Positions 1 to 7,400 of a stretch of 64,000 nucleotides of DNA are shown one piece after another. Under the pieces are notes generated by a model, which did no database searches, had not been told where the DNA came from, and saw nothing but the letters and a program-made list of their open reading frames with translations. The translations under genes were made by a program, and so were the position numbers. This DNA is from Deltaproteobacteria bacterium. GTDB lineage: Bacteria; UBA10199; GCA-002796325; JACPFF01. Within the stretch, counting starts at the first letter, position 1; the number at the start of each line of letters is the position of its first letter. Location: assembly GCA_016183065.1 (NCBI GenBank), contig JACPFF010000030.1, positions 1-64,000 on the forward strand, read 5' to 3'.

Positions 1-232
1 AACACCAAGCGCTGTTCTGTCTTCGACGACCGAACCCAACCCTCTAAAATCCTACGGTCTTCTTCGGTCACCACTACCCTCGGGGCGTGTCTCATCCCCC
101 CTGCTTATTACATAATAGAACTTTTGTCACTATATACTAGCATAGCCAATCTTTGCGCGGAAGGAGAAGTTTCTACGCACCCGATACGCATTTTGCTTGC
201 CACCACGGATGGCATTCGATAGCGGCTTTTAA
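1..232. other. Left-edge region without a recognised gene
   Basis: No convincing gene is visible here. Short open frames exist on both strands but their translations are basic, low-complexity and resemble no family. The segment is less GC-rich than what follows and contains T-rich and A-rich patches, so it could hold the end of a gene lying to the left or a promoter for nadK. The dispersed repeat begins directly after it. Confidence 0.4.
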
Positions 233-400
233 GTGGGGCCCCACGATCCAGCGCGCACCGCGCGCGAGGGGGGGGGACCCAACGGACTTTGCCCGTTGGG
301 GGGTCAGTGGCGACGACCGAGTCCGGGGACCCAGCGAAGCTGGGTGGACGAGGAAGTACCCGCAGGCGGAGCCGGAGGGTACGTGAGCCCCTCCAATAGT
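233..400 (+). repeat. Dispersed GC-rich modular repeat, copy 1
   Basis: This copy contains, in order, a GTGGGGCCCCACG palindrome, a CCAGCGCGCACCGCGCGCG module, an ACCCAACGG...CCGTTGGG hairpin, the GACCGAGTCCGGGGACC module, a hairpin followed by GTGGACGAGGAAGT, a GGCGGAGCC piece and the terminal ACGTGAGCCCCTCCAATAG. The same modules recur at seven other places in the window. It stops 17 bases before the nadK start codon, so it occupies the place where the nadK leader would be, and no Shine-Dalgarno sequence remains in front of that start. Confidence 0.85.
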
Positions 401-417
401 ACCGACACGATACTGCG

Positions 418-1314
418 ATGGCCAATAAACGCAACGCACACGGCAAACCGTCGATCCTGATCGTCTACAAACCGGCGCCGACGCCCTCGCGGCGCCTCCC
501 GGCACGGGCGATCCACGCCCATCTGCGCACACTCGAGGCCCTCTATCATCTCTTGCAAGAGTGGGAAATTCCCTTTCGGGCCATTCCAACCGAGCAGATC
601 GGCCCCATACGGGGTGCGGATCTGGTCATCACGGTCGGTGGGGACGGCACGGTGCTCCATACCTCGCATTCTGTGCAGTCCCAACCGATCCTCGGGGTGA
701 AATCGTTCGGCGAAACGAGTGTGGGGCATTTTTGCGCCGCCACACGAAAAAGTCTTCGCACCGATCTTGCCGGCATCTTCGCTGGCAGACGTGAACCGCG
801 CGCCTTGCACCGCCTTGCCGTCACCATCGACGGGCACCCGTTGGGGGAACTCGTCCTCAACGATCTCCTCTTCGCCCACGCGTCGCCCGCTGCGATTTCC
901 GATTACCGCCTCACGATTGGCGCCCGCAGCGAAGTGCAGCGCAGTTCCGGGATCTGGGTCAGCACGGCCGCCGGCTCGACCGCGGCCATTCAGAGCGCGG
1001 GCGGACGGGCCATGCCACTCAACTCACGACGGATGCAATACCACATCCGCGAACCCTATCTCATGGGGAGGCGGATCCATTTGCGGGGCGGGGCGCTCCC
1101 GGCCCATGCCACGATCGTCATCGAATCCCTCACCCGACACGGGACCCTCTCCATCGATGGCGCCCATCTGCAATATCCCGTTCCTGAAGGGTCGGTCGTT
1201 CGGATCACCGGCGCAGAGACCCCGCTCAACATCTATTGGAGGGACTCACGTCGCCCCCTCCACCGGCAAAGCCGGTGGAGCCTCCCCCTCACGCTCGCCG
1301 TGCTCGCTGGCTAG
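418..1314 (+). CDS. nadK: NAD kinase with repeat-encoded C-terminus
   Basis: ATP-dependent NAD kinase, which makes NADP from NAD in the cytoplasm. The protein has 298 residues. The GGDGT nucleotide motif is at residues 74-78, followed by an LND motif near residue 145 and a STAAGSTA...SAGG stretch matching the family's TPTGSTAY...SAGG substrate loop. The last roughly 25 residues are not NAD kinase. After TPLNIY the frame runs into a dispersed repeat, which encodes a basic tail (RRPLHRQSRW) and supplies the stop. The native ending is still readable in another frame at 1364-1417. Repeats flank the gene on both sides and no ribosome site precedes the ATG. The catalytic core is complete, so it is probably active, with an altered C-terminus. 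Confidence 0.9.
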   Translation: MANKRNAHGKPSILIVYKPAPTPSRRLPARAIHAHLRTLEALYHLLQEWEIPFRAIPTEQIGPIRGADLVITVGGDGTVLHTSHSVQSQPILGVKSFGETSVGHFCAATRKSLRTDLAGIFAGRREPRALHRLAVTIDGHPLGELVLNDLLFAHASPAAISDYRLTIGARSEVQRSSGIWVSTAAGSTAAIQSAGGRAMPLNSRRMQYHIREPYLMGRRIHLRGGALPAHATIVIESLTRHGTLSIDGAHLQYPVPEGSVVRITGAETPLNIYWRDSRRPLHRQSRWSLPLTLAVLAG

Positions 1315-1369
1315 CTTCCCACGGACGACGCGAGCTGCCGAGGACCACGCGCTTGCCCGTGGGAAGCTA
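1233..1369 (-). repeat. Dispersed GC-rich modular repeat, copy 2 (inside the nadK 3' end)
   Basis: Read on the minus strand this copy ends with the family terminus (CCCTCCAATAG); on the plus strand it begins CTATTGGAGGG. It then carries a CTCCACCGGC/GCCGGTGGAG hairpin equivalent to the one in cinA. Its distal part is bounded by a perfect 13-bp inverted repeat, TAGCTTCCCACGG at 1312-1324 and its complement at 1357-1369; the stop codon used by nadK lies in the first arm. The peptide read through it (RRPLHRQSRWSLP) matches the peptide read through the cinA copy (RRPLQRQSRWSLP), so both genes use the same reading frame of the element. Confidence 0.8.
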
Positions 1370-1417
1370 CTGGCGCAGATCGAGAAAAGACCCTGGGAAA
1401 ATAACCCGTTGAAATAA
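1364..1417 (+). pseudogene. nadK: Detached native C-terminal end of nadK
   Basis: Just beyond the repeat a short open stretch encodes KLLAQIEKRPWENNPLK and then a TAA stop. NAD kinases typically end with TPLN-x-Y-x-x-L-x-x-K-x-x-W. Joining the TPLNIY of the upstream frame to this segment restores that pattern. The segment is one frame away from nadK, so the repeat insertion both separated and frameshifted it. Reading it as the old end of nadK is an inference, but the fit to the family ending is good. Confidence 0.7.
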
Positions 1418-1519
1418 AACGATTTTTTGTGACCAATAATCATCGGGCAGGGACTGTTGTCATGGACGTAACCTTTTCTGCGGTCGGACGATACCATAGG
1501 GGAACGGAGGAGTGTGACT

Positions 1520-2323
1520 ATGGGACGATCATCGCCAATACGACCAGTGCCATCTCAACGGACCGGACGGGTGAGCAGGGATTCGGTCCGATTTTCGCAG
1601 GGCCAGCGCGCACTGCGCGCTGCAGCGACCACTCGATCGGTGTACACAGCGCCGATGTTGAGACCGGTCGACACCGTGGTGAGAGTGACGCGGCCGCGCT
1701 TGGATGCAAGCCCGGTCGTTCGGCCGACTGCTGCGGCAGTCACGGCAGCAACCGGGACTGCACGGGCGGCCGTGGTATTCCTCTCCGCCGCGCTCTGTGC
1801 CGGGTGTCGCTATGAATCGATCTCCGAGGCCTACCGGGCGGATCCTCAAGTACGTTACGTCGCGGGCGTTATCGGCGGCGCCGCAGCTGGTGCAGCCATC
1901 GTGCGGATCATCTGGATACTGAAAAACCGACAGGAGGCAGATCCGGACCGCCTCACTATTGTAGACCGCATGGCAGAGTGGTTGGACGCCAAAAAACTGG
2001 GTGCCGCGGTGGACAACGCGAAAAAAGCGCTGAGACAAGCTTCTGCGAGTGGAGCGCCCGCCATTGGAGAGACACTACACAGCGTACTCCAGAAAACATA
2101 TATAGAGGAGTATTCCGGACTCAAGGCCGAGGCATATTGCGTGAGTGGTTTCGCGATGTGGCAAGGTGGAGACTTGCAGACCGCGCACATGAACTTTGAG
2201 TTTGCCGCTGCCTATGACTCCACGCTGGATCGCGTCGCCACACTGCTCGCAGCGGCAACGAGCAAGGATCGGGCCGGGCCGGGGCACTTTTTGACCTCCG
2301 GGTCTATAACCCTGCTGTGTTGA
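1520..2323 (+). CDS. Unknown protein, N-terminal part of a frameshifted gene
   Basis: The ATG at 1520 is preceded by a good GGAGG nine bases upstream. The first roughly 70 residues are basic and rich in Arg, Pro, Ser and Gln. They are followed by two hydrophobic stretches around residues 85-100 and 115-135, the second being a Gly/Ala-rich membrane helix, and then by an alpha-helical segment resembling TPR repeats (GGDLQTAHMNFEFAAAYDS). The frame ends abruptly in a repetitive G/C run near 2275, and the coding sense clearly continues in another frame as the next entry. It is the first gene of a plus-strand group ending in bamD and a TPR protein, which suggests an envelope role. No specific function is recognised. 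Confidence 0.6.
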   Translation: MGRSSPIRPVPSQRTGRVSRDSVRFSQGQRALRAAATTRSVYTAPMLRPVDTVVRVTRPRLDASPVVRPTAAAVTAATGTARAAVVFLSAALCAGCRYESISEAYRADPQVRYVAGVIGGAAAGAAIVRIIWILKNRQEADPDRLTIVDRMAEWLDAKKLGAAVDNAKKALRQASASGAPAIGETLHSVLQKTYIEEYSGLKAEAYCVSGFAMWQGGDLQTAHMNFEFAAAYDSTLDRVATLLAAATSKDRAGPGHFLTSGSITLLC

Positions 2324-3057
2324 ACACGCACAGCCCCTCACTGGTTGCGCAAGCGGGACGGGCCCTCCTCCCCGGGATGGAAAAGAAAGACGACGGTTTT
2401 GTCACGGCCGCGGTAGCAAACGACCCGCTCTTGGGGCCCCTCTTTGTCGAGCTTGACGACCTTTGGCAGATCCATGATTGGGAGGCGATGCTCAACCAAT
2501 GGAGGGTGGCCGGTTCTACCGCATGGCAACAGGGTCAGTGGGAGACTGCCTGCGCGGCCTACCGGCGTGTAGCCTTCTGTGCCGTCAAGGCGGAAATGTG
2601 TCGGCCCGCCCTCTACGCTATGGTCCGGTCGTCGTTGATTGAACTCGACCGTCCGCTTCTGAAGTATCTCCAAAACATGGTCTCCCGTGCAACGGACATG
2701 ACATCCGCAGAGCGGGCAACCGCTGAGCGTAATCTCGCACTTCTCGAGGCCGTGGCACAAAATGAAGGCCAAGCGGTCCTGCAGGCGATCAACGCCCTGA
2801 TCGGGGCCAAGGGGCATGGGACGCCGATCACGCCCGGAGAACGTGCCGCATGGCGTGAACAGCGCACTGCCGTGGTCGACGAGGTCATCGTATGGATGAT
2901 GGGAAAGGGGGAATTTGACAACGCGGAAGACCCCGTCATTGTCCGCTTCCGGGAGCTCCTCGCCACACGCACCGAGCGGGTGACTCCCAGCATCTCGTTT
3001 GCCCTCCCGACACCACCGCCCGCACGTCAGGTCGCCGCGCGGCGGACCGTGGACTGA
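2317..3057 (+). CDS. Unknown helical protein, C-terminal part of a frameshifted gene
   Basis: This frame is open from 2218 and its sense continues that of the preceding gene. Upstream of the nominal GTG it reads ALFDLRVYNPAV, which fits straight onto the end of the first part. The most likely original is one protein of about 510 residues, broken by a one-base shift within the G/C-rich run at roughly 2272-2285. The content is helical, TPR-like and Trp/Ala-rich (DDLWQIHDWEAMLNQW), with a Pro-rich tail. Either a real mutation, a sequencing error in the G run, or ribosomal slippage would explain the break. No family is recognised. It ends 28 bases before bamD. Confidence 0.6.
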   Translation: MLNTHSPSLVAQAGRALLPGMEKKDDGFVTAAVANDPLLGPLFVELDDLWQIHDWEAMLNQWRVAGSTAWQQGQWETACAAYRRVAFCAVKAEMCRPALYAMVRSSLIELDRPLLKYLQNMVSRATDMTSAERATAERNLALLEAVAQNEGQAVLQAINALIGAKGHGTPITPGERAAWREQRTAVVDEVIVWMMGKGEFDNAEDPVIVRFRELLATRTERVTPSISFALPTPPPARQVAARRTVD

Positions 3058-3085
3058 CACGCAGGAGTAATGTCCGGAGCAGGTC

Positions 3086-3916
3086 GTGCAATTCCCCTTG
3101 CACTTTCGATCCGCACTGCTAGCATTTTTGCCCATGCGTCTTCTCCCCGCACTCCTCATGGTGGCGTTCACATTCACAGGCCTTGCGTGTTCGACACAGC
3201 GGGTCACGTTGGGGAAGATGGGTGCCGACGCCGACTTTGCCACGTGCAGCAAGCTCTCGAAGCGGAAGAAGTATGACGAGGCCATCGAGTGTCTCGAACT
3301 CTACAAATCGCGCTACGCCGGTACGGCCACGGCCACCGAGGCCGATGTAGAAATCGCGGATACCTTCTTCGACCAGAAAGACTTCCTCCTCGCCGCCGAG
3401 TCGTACGACAGTTTCCTGCGCGACCATCCGCTCCATGCCAGGGCCGATTATGCCTTTTTCCGGCTGGGGCTCTCGTACTTGCGTTCCACGCCCAAGGCAA
3501 TCGATCGCGATCAGGAGCATCTCGACGACGCCATTCAGGCTCTCCAGTCGCAATTGCAACTCTTCCCGGAGAGCGCCCACCGCGCGGCTGCGGGCGATGC
3601 CCTGGAGGAGGCGCTGAACAAGATCGCTCGTCACCATTTCTACGTGGGGGAGTTCTATTATCGCACCGGGGAGTACCGCGCGGCGGTGCCACGGCTCGCG
3701 GAAGTCGTCCAGCATCATTCAGAATTTCCGGAGATCGGCAAGGCCTTCTATCTGCTGACATCGGCGCTCGCCCATCTGGAGGAATTCGACGCGGCCCGCG
3801 ATCTCTACAGCAAGATGACGGCCACGCTGGACGGCACACCATGGGCCAAGCGGACCGCCCGGTGCTTGCGGCGGGCCACAAAATCAGCAGAGGCCACGGA
3901 TGAGGAAAAACCATGA
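3086..3916 (+). CDS. bamD: Outer-membrane assembly lipoprotein BamD-like
   Basis: BamD is the TPR lipoprotein of the BAM complex that inserts beta-barrel proteins into the outer membrane. The GTG at 3086 has GGAG eight bases upstream; an ATG at 3134 is an alternative. The signal segment ends in a lipobox (TGLAC), so the mature protein starts at Cys35 counted from the GTG. Five TPR-like helical pairs follow, with typical BamD wording (KYDEAIECLELYKSRY, DFLLAAESYDSFLRDHP, FRLGLSYL), in 276 residues, close to the usual 240-280. It overlaps the next TPR gene by four bases (ATGA), so the two are translationally coupled. Confidence 0.82.
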   Translation: MQFPLHFRSALLAFLPMRLLPALLMVAFTFTGLACSTQRVTLGKMGADADFATCSKLSKRKKYDEAIECLELYKSRYAGTATATEADVEIADTFFDQKDFLLAAESYDSFLRDHPLHARADYAFFRLGLSYLRSTPKAIDRDQEHLDDAIQALQSQLQLFPESAHRAAAGDALEEALNKIARHHFYVGEFYYRTGEYRAAVPRLAEVVQHHSEFPEIGKAFYLLTSALAHLEEFDAARDLYSKMTATLDGTPWAKRTARCLRRATKSAEATDEEKP

Positions 3917-4647
3917 CGCCAATTCGGGACTGGATCACCTTGGGGAAGCGGTTTTTTCAGGAAAAGGAGTACGACCGTGCCGAGGAATATCTGCGGCGCG
4001 TGGTCAAAGAGACCGACAAGTACGCTGATGTCTACAACATGCTCGGCGTGATCTACCACGCACAGGGGCGGTTCGCCGATGCGATCGAGGCGTTGACATG
4101 TGCGTTACAGAACAATCCGCACTACACCGAGGCGCTCCTCAACCTGGCCGTGCTCCACAACGATCTCGGCGAATACGCCGAGGCCCGCAAATTGTACGAA
4201 CGCCTGCGCAAACGCAACGGCGCCGCGAAGGCGCCTGGCAAGCCCCGGGCGGCCCGCGATCCCGATGCCGGCATTGAACCGGTGCTCAAGGGAAAGCTCA
4301 CCAACATGCACGCGGATATCGCCGACATCTATTTCGGACTCGGCCTCTACGGACAGGCCGTGGCCGAATACCGGCGGGCCCTCGAACTCAACCCCACCTA
4401 CACCGACATTGTCACGAAGCTGGGCGTGGCCCTGCGCGAAGGGGGCCGGCTCGAGGAATCGGCCAAGATCCTCCGCGAGGCGGTCAAACTCAATGCCCAC
4501 TACATGCAGGCCAAGGTCCAACTCGGCGTCACCCTCTACACCATGGGGAAAAAGGCCGAAGCCATGAAGACCTGGAAAGAAACCCTGAAGACCGATCCGC
4601 ACAACACCACCGCAGAAATGTATCTCTCCCTCTGCGAGGCAAAGTAA
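3913..4647 (+). CDS. TPR-repeat protein
   Basis: A protein of 244 residues made almost entirely of tetratricopeptide repeats. Examples are YADVYNMLGVIYHAQGRFAD, HYTEALLNLAVLHNDLGEYA and a C-terminal pair around TYTDIVTKLGVALREGG. A charged linker (about residues 100-120) separates an N-terminal from a C-terminal block. There is no signal peptide, so it is probably cytoplasmic or associates with the membrane through partners. It shares an ATGA overlap with bamD. A scaffold role near envelope assembly or motility is plausible from context only. Confidence 0.8.
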   Translation: MTPIRDWITLGKRFFQEKEYDRAEEYLRRVVKETDKYADVYNMLGVIYHAQGRFADAIEALTCALQNNPHYTEALLNLAVLHNDLGEYAEARKLYERLRKRNGAAKAPGKPRAARDPDAGIEPVLKGKLTNMHADIADIYFGLGLYGQAVAEYRRALELNPTYTDIVTKLGVALREGGRLEESAKILREAVKLNAHYMQAKVQLGVTLYTMGKKAEAMKTWKETLKTDPHNTTAEMYLSLCEAK

Positions 4648-4649
4648 TC

Positions 4650-4770
4650 GGGTACGTCATACAAGCTACAACCTGCCGAAAATACAACGGTTTTTTGACA
4701 CACTTGAGCAATGGTGATGACATGAAAAAAACCTGTGATATTGAGTGGTTATGAAGCGTATGACGTACCC
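4650..4770. repeat. Inverted pair of a 13-bp motif between convergent gene ends
   Basis: GGGTACGTCATAC at 4650-4662 lies just after the TPR gene stop, and its exact complement at 4758-4770 overlaps the last codons of alaS. Each copy is oriented with the gene it ends. The 95 bases between are AT-rich with T and A runs but no clear GC stem-loop followed by T residues. A third copy follows fumC at 44948-44960, and the alaS and fumC copies share a further GCTT. It could be a pair of element ends or a repeated 3'-end signal. In alaS it appears to have added the last few codons (GTSYAS). Confidence 0.6.
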
Positions 4771-7373
4771 AAATGGTTGGGGAGGGTCGCGAGGGCAGTT
4801 TCGAGGGCATCGACTTTGGGACCACCGCCCTGGGCGAAATCCGCCCGGCCACCGCCCTTCCCTTCAAGGGCCGCGACCACCGGTTGCAGAAGTGCATGGG
4901 CGGAAAAGCGTCTCGTGAGGTCTGCTGTGACCATGACGATGACATGGGCACGGTCCCCGTGAATCGTTCCGAGCGCCACGATGCCGGACGTGACTCGCTG
5001 CCGATAGCGATCTCCCACCTCGCGCAGGGCCTTGTGATCGATCCCGTGCACGACACCGGCCACAACGGTGATCCCTTCGACCTGCGTGGCTGACGCCAGC
5101 AAATCCTCGTCGCTCGCGGCCTTGACGCGGGCCGCACGGACATCCCGCTCCAGAGTCCGCATCTGTTCCATAAGCCGTTCAACCCGCCCGCGCACCTCCG
5201 CGGGCCCCACCTTGAGGAGCCCCGCCAGCACCCCCTGCTCCCGCTCGAGCGTCTGCAGATACTGCACGACCGCGCGCCCGCAGAGCGCCTCCACACGCCG
5301 CATCCCGGCAGCGACACTGCTCTCGCCGACGATCTTGAGCGCGCCGATCTCTCCGGTCGCCCGCACGTGCGTCCCCCCGCAGAGCTCCATGGAGTATTGC
5401 CCCATGGTGACGACCCGGACGGTGGCACCATATTTCTCGCCAAAAAAGGCCATGGCTCCGGCGGCGATCGCCTCTTCTCGTGGCCGCTCCACGGTCGTCA
5501 CCGGGAGATTGGCCTGGATCACGCGATTGACATCGGCCTCGATCTCGCGGATCTGCGCCGGCGTCACCACGGCAAAGTGCGAGAAATCAAACCGGAGCCG
5601 ATCCGGTGCAACGAGCGAACCGGCCTGCCTGACATGATCGCCCAATGCCTCGCGCAGGGCCTTGTGCAGCAGATGGGTGGCCGAATGATGCTTGCGGATC
5701 TGGTCACGGCGATCAGCATCGATCGCAAGCGTCGCGCGGGCGCCCACCGTGAGACGTCCATGGGTCACGGTCGCGCGGTGCAGAATCAGTCCGGGGAGCG
5801 GCCTCTGGGTCTCCTGCACTGTCGCGTGCACGCCTTCAGCGCGGATCGTCCCGATGTCGCCAACCTGGCCACCCGCCTCGGCATAAAATGGGGTCTGATC
5901 GACGAGCACCTCGACCACCTCGCCCGCATCGGCGTGTGTCACGCGCACGCCCTCGCGGACAAGGGCAACGACCGTGGCCGTACCACTCTCGGCGGTGTAG
6001 CCGGTAAACACGCCCCGCAGGCCCTCGGCGGCCATCTCCTCGTAGACCGGGAGCGTCTTCTCCACCCCGCCGATCTTCGAGGCGCTGCGCGCGAGGGTCC
6101 GTTGCGCCTCCATGCACTTGGCAAACCCGTCATGGTCAACACGCAATTGCTCTTCTGCGGCAATGTCTTCCGTGAGATCCTTGGGAAATCCGTAAGTGTC
6201 GTAGAGTTGAAAGACGATGTCGCCGGGAAGGGTCGTCTCACCGCGTGTCCGGAGCGCTGCAAACCGGTCCTGCAAGATCGCCAATCCCTTTTCGAGGGTC
6301 TCGAAAAACCGCGTCTCTTCGGCAGCCACCACCTGGGCGATCATCTGTTCGTGACGCGCCAGTTCCGGGTAGGCCATCCCCATCTCATCGACCAGGACCG
6401 GGACGAGTTGGTGGAAGAACGGCGCATCCATGCCAAGCCGTTTGCCATGACGAATGGCGCGCCGCATGATCCGGCGCAGGACATACCCGCGCCCCTCGTT
6501 GCTCGGCAGCACGCCTTCGGCGATGAGAAAGGCCGTGGCACGGATATGATCGGCCAGGACGCGCATGGAGATATCGCTCTCGGCACCCGCACCGTAGGAG
6601 ACCCGCGCAATCCGTTCCACCGCGGTCAGCAGCGGGGTGAAGAGGTCTGTGTCGTAGTTGCTCGCCTTTCCCTGCAAGATCGCGGCGAGGCGTTCCAGCC
6701 CCATGCCGGTATCGATAGAGGGTTTCGTCAGGGGCGTGAGCGCCCCCTCACGCGTCCGATTGTATTGCATGAAGACGAGATTCCAGACCTCCCAGAAGCG
6801 ATCCGAAGCGACATCCGCTATGGTGGGCACCCCCCGCTTTGGCGCCCAGTCATAGTGGAGTTCCGAACAGGGGCCACACGGGCCGGTCTCGCCCATGGCC
6901 CAGAAGTTGTCGGCCTCATCAAAGCGGAAGATCCGCTCGCGCGGCAGATGGGTCTCCCACAGTGTGGCGGCCTCGTCATCGTCCCGAAAGATCGTGGCTA
7001 CGAGCCGATCCTTTGGGAGATGAAACTCGCGCGTCAGCAACTCCCATGCAAAGGCAATCGCCTCTTTTTTGAAATACTCCCCAAAGGAAAAATTGCCGAG
7101 CATCTCGAACAACGTGTGATGCCGCGGGGTGCGCCCCACTTCTTCCAGGTCGTTGTGTTTCCCCTGCACGCGGAGACATTTTTGCGCACTCGCCGCGCGC
7201 CGATATGGTCGCTCTTCTGCGCCGAGAAAGACGTTTTTGAACGGAACCATGCCGGCGTTGGTGAAAAAAAGGGTCGGATCGCCGACCGGAATGAGCGGAC
7301 CGCTTTGGACCACCGTGTGGCCCTCCCCGGCAAAGTAGTCGAGAAATCGCTGGCGGATGTCGCGTGCGCGCAC
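4749..7373 (-). CDS. alaS: Alanyl-tRNA synthetase
   Basis: Charges tRNA-Ala. The protein has 874 residues, the usual length. The N-terminal class II catalytic domain begins RQRFLDYFAGEGHTVV and contains LFTNAGMVPFK. The editing domain carries the HxxxH (HSATH) and CxxxH (CGGTH) zinc motifs. A C-terminal oligomerisation domain ends with a GGGRADFAQGGG motif. The start is GTG. The extreme C-terminus (GTSYAS) goes beyond the usual ending and is encoded by the repeated GGGTACGTCATAC motif. It is the last gene of the pgpA-cinA-thpR-recA-alaS operon, 27 bases after recA, an order common in Proteobacteria. Confidence 0.97.
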   Translation of the reverse strand: MRARDIRQRFLDYFAGEGHTVVQSGPLIPVGDPTLFFTNAGMVPFKNVFLGAEERPYRRAASAQKCLRVQGKHNDLEEVGRTPRHHTLFEMLGNFSFGEYFKKEAIAFAWELLTREFHLPKDRLVATIFRDDDEAATLWETHLPRERIFRFDEADNFWAMGETGPCGPCSELHYDWAPKRGVPTIADVASDRFWEVWNLVFMQYNRTREGALTPLTKPSIDTGMGLERLAAILQGKASNYDTDLFTPLLTAVERIARVSYGAGAESDISMRVLADHIRATAFLIAEGVLPSNEGRGYVLRRIMRRAIRHGKRLGMDAPFFHQLVPVLVDEMGMAYPELARHEQMIAQVVAAEETRFFETLEKGLAILQDRFAALRTRGETTLPGDIVFQLYDTYGFPKDLTEDIAAEEQLRVDHDGFAKCMEAQRTLARSASKIGGVEKTLPVYEEMAAEGLRGVFTGYTAESGTATVVALVREGVRVTHADAGEVVEVLVDQTPFYAEAGGQVGDIGTIRAEGVHATVQETQRPLPGLILHRATVTHGRLTVGARATLAIDADRRDQIRKHHSATHLLHKALREALGDHVRQAGSLVAPDRLRFDFSHFAVVTPAQIREIEADVNRVIQANLPVTTVERPREEAIAAGAMAFFGEKYGATVRVVTMGQYSMELCGGTHVRATGEIGALKIVGESSVAAGMRRVEALCGRAVVQYLQTLEREQGVLAGLLKVGPAEVRGRVERLMEQMRTLERDVRAARVKAASDEDLLASATQVEGITVVAGVVHGIDHKALREVGDRYRQRVTSGIVALGTIHGDRAHVIVMVTADLTRRFSAHALLQPVVAALEGKGGGRADFAQGGGPKVDALETALATLPNHLGTSYAS

Positions 7374-7400
7374 GATGGAGTGTCCTTCCGCGGATGTGCG

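Noticed and set aside
300-400. RNase P RNA-like stretch (GAGGAAGTCC) in the repeat
   Set aside because: The likeness to the conserved GAGGAAAGTCC box is limited to about ten bases; no other RNase P RNA element is present and the stretch recurs in every copy.
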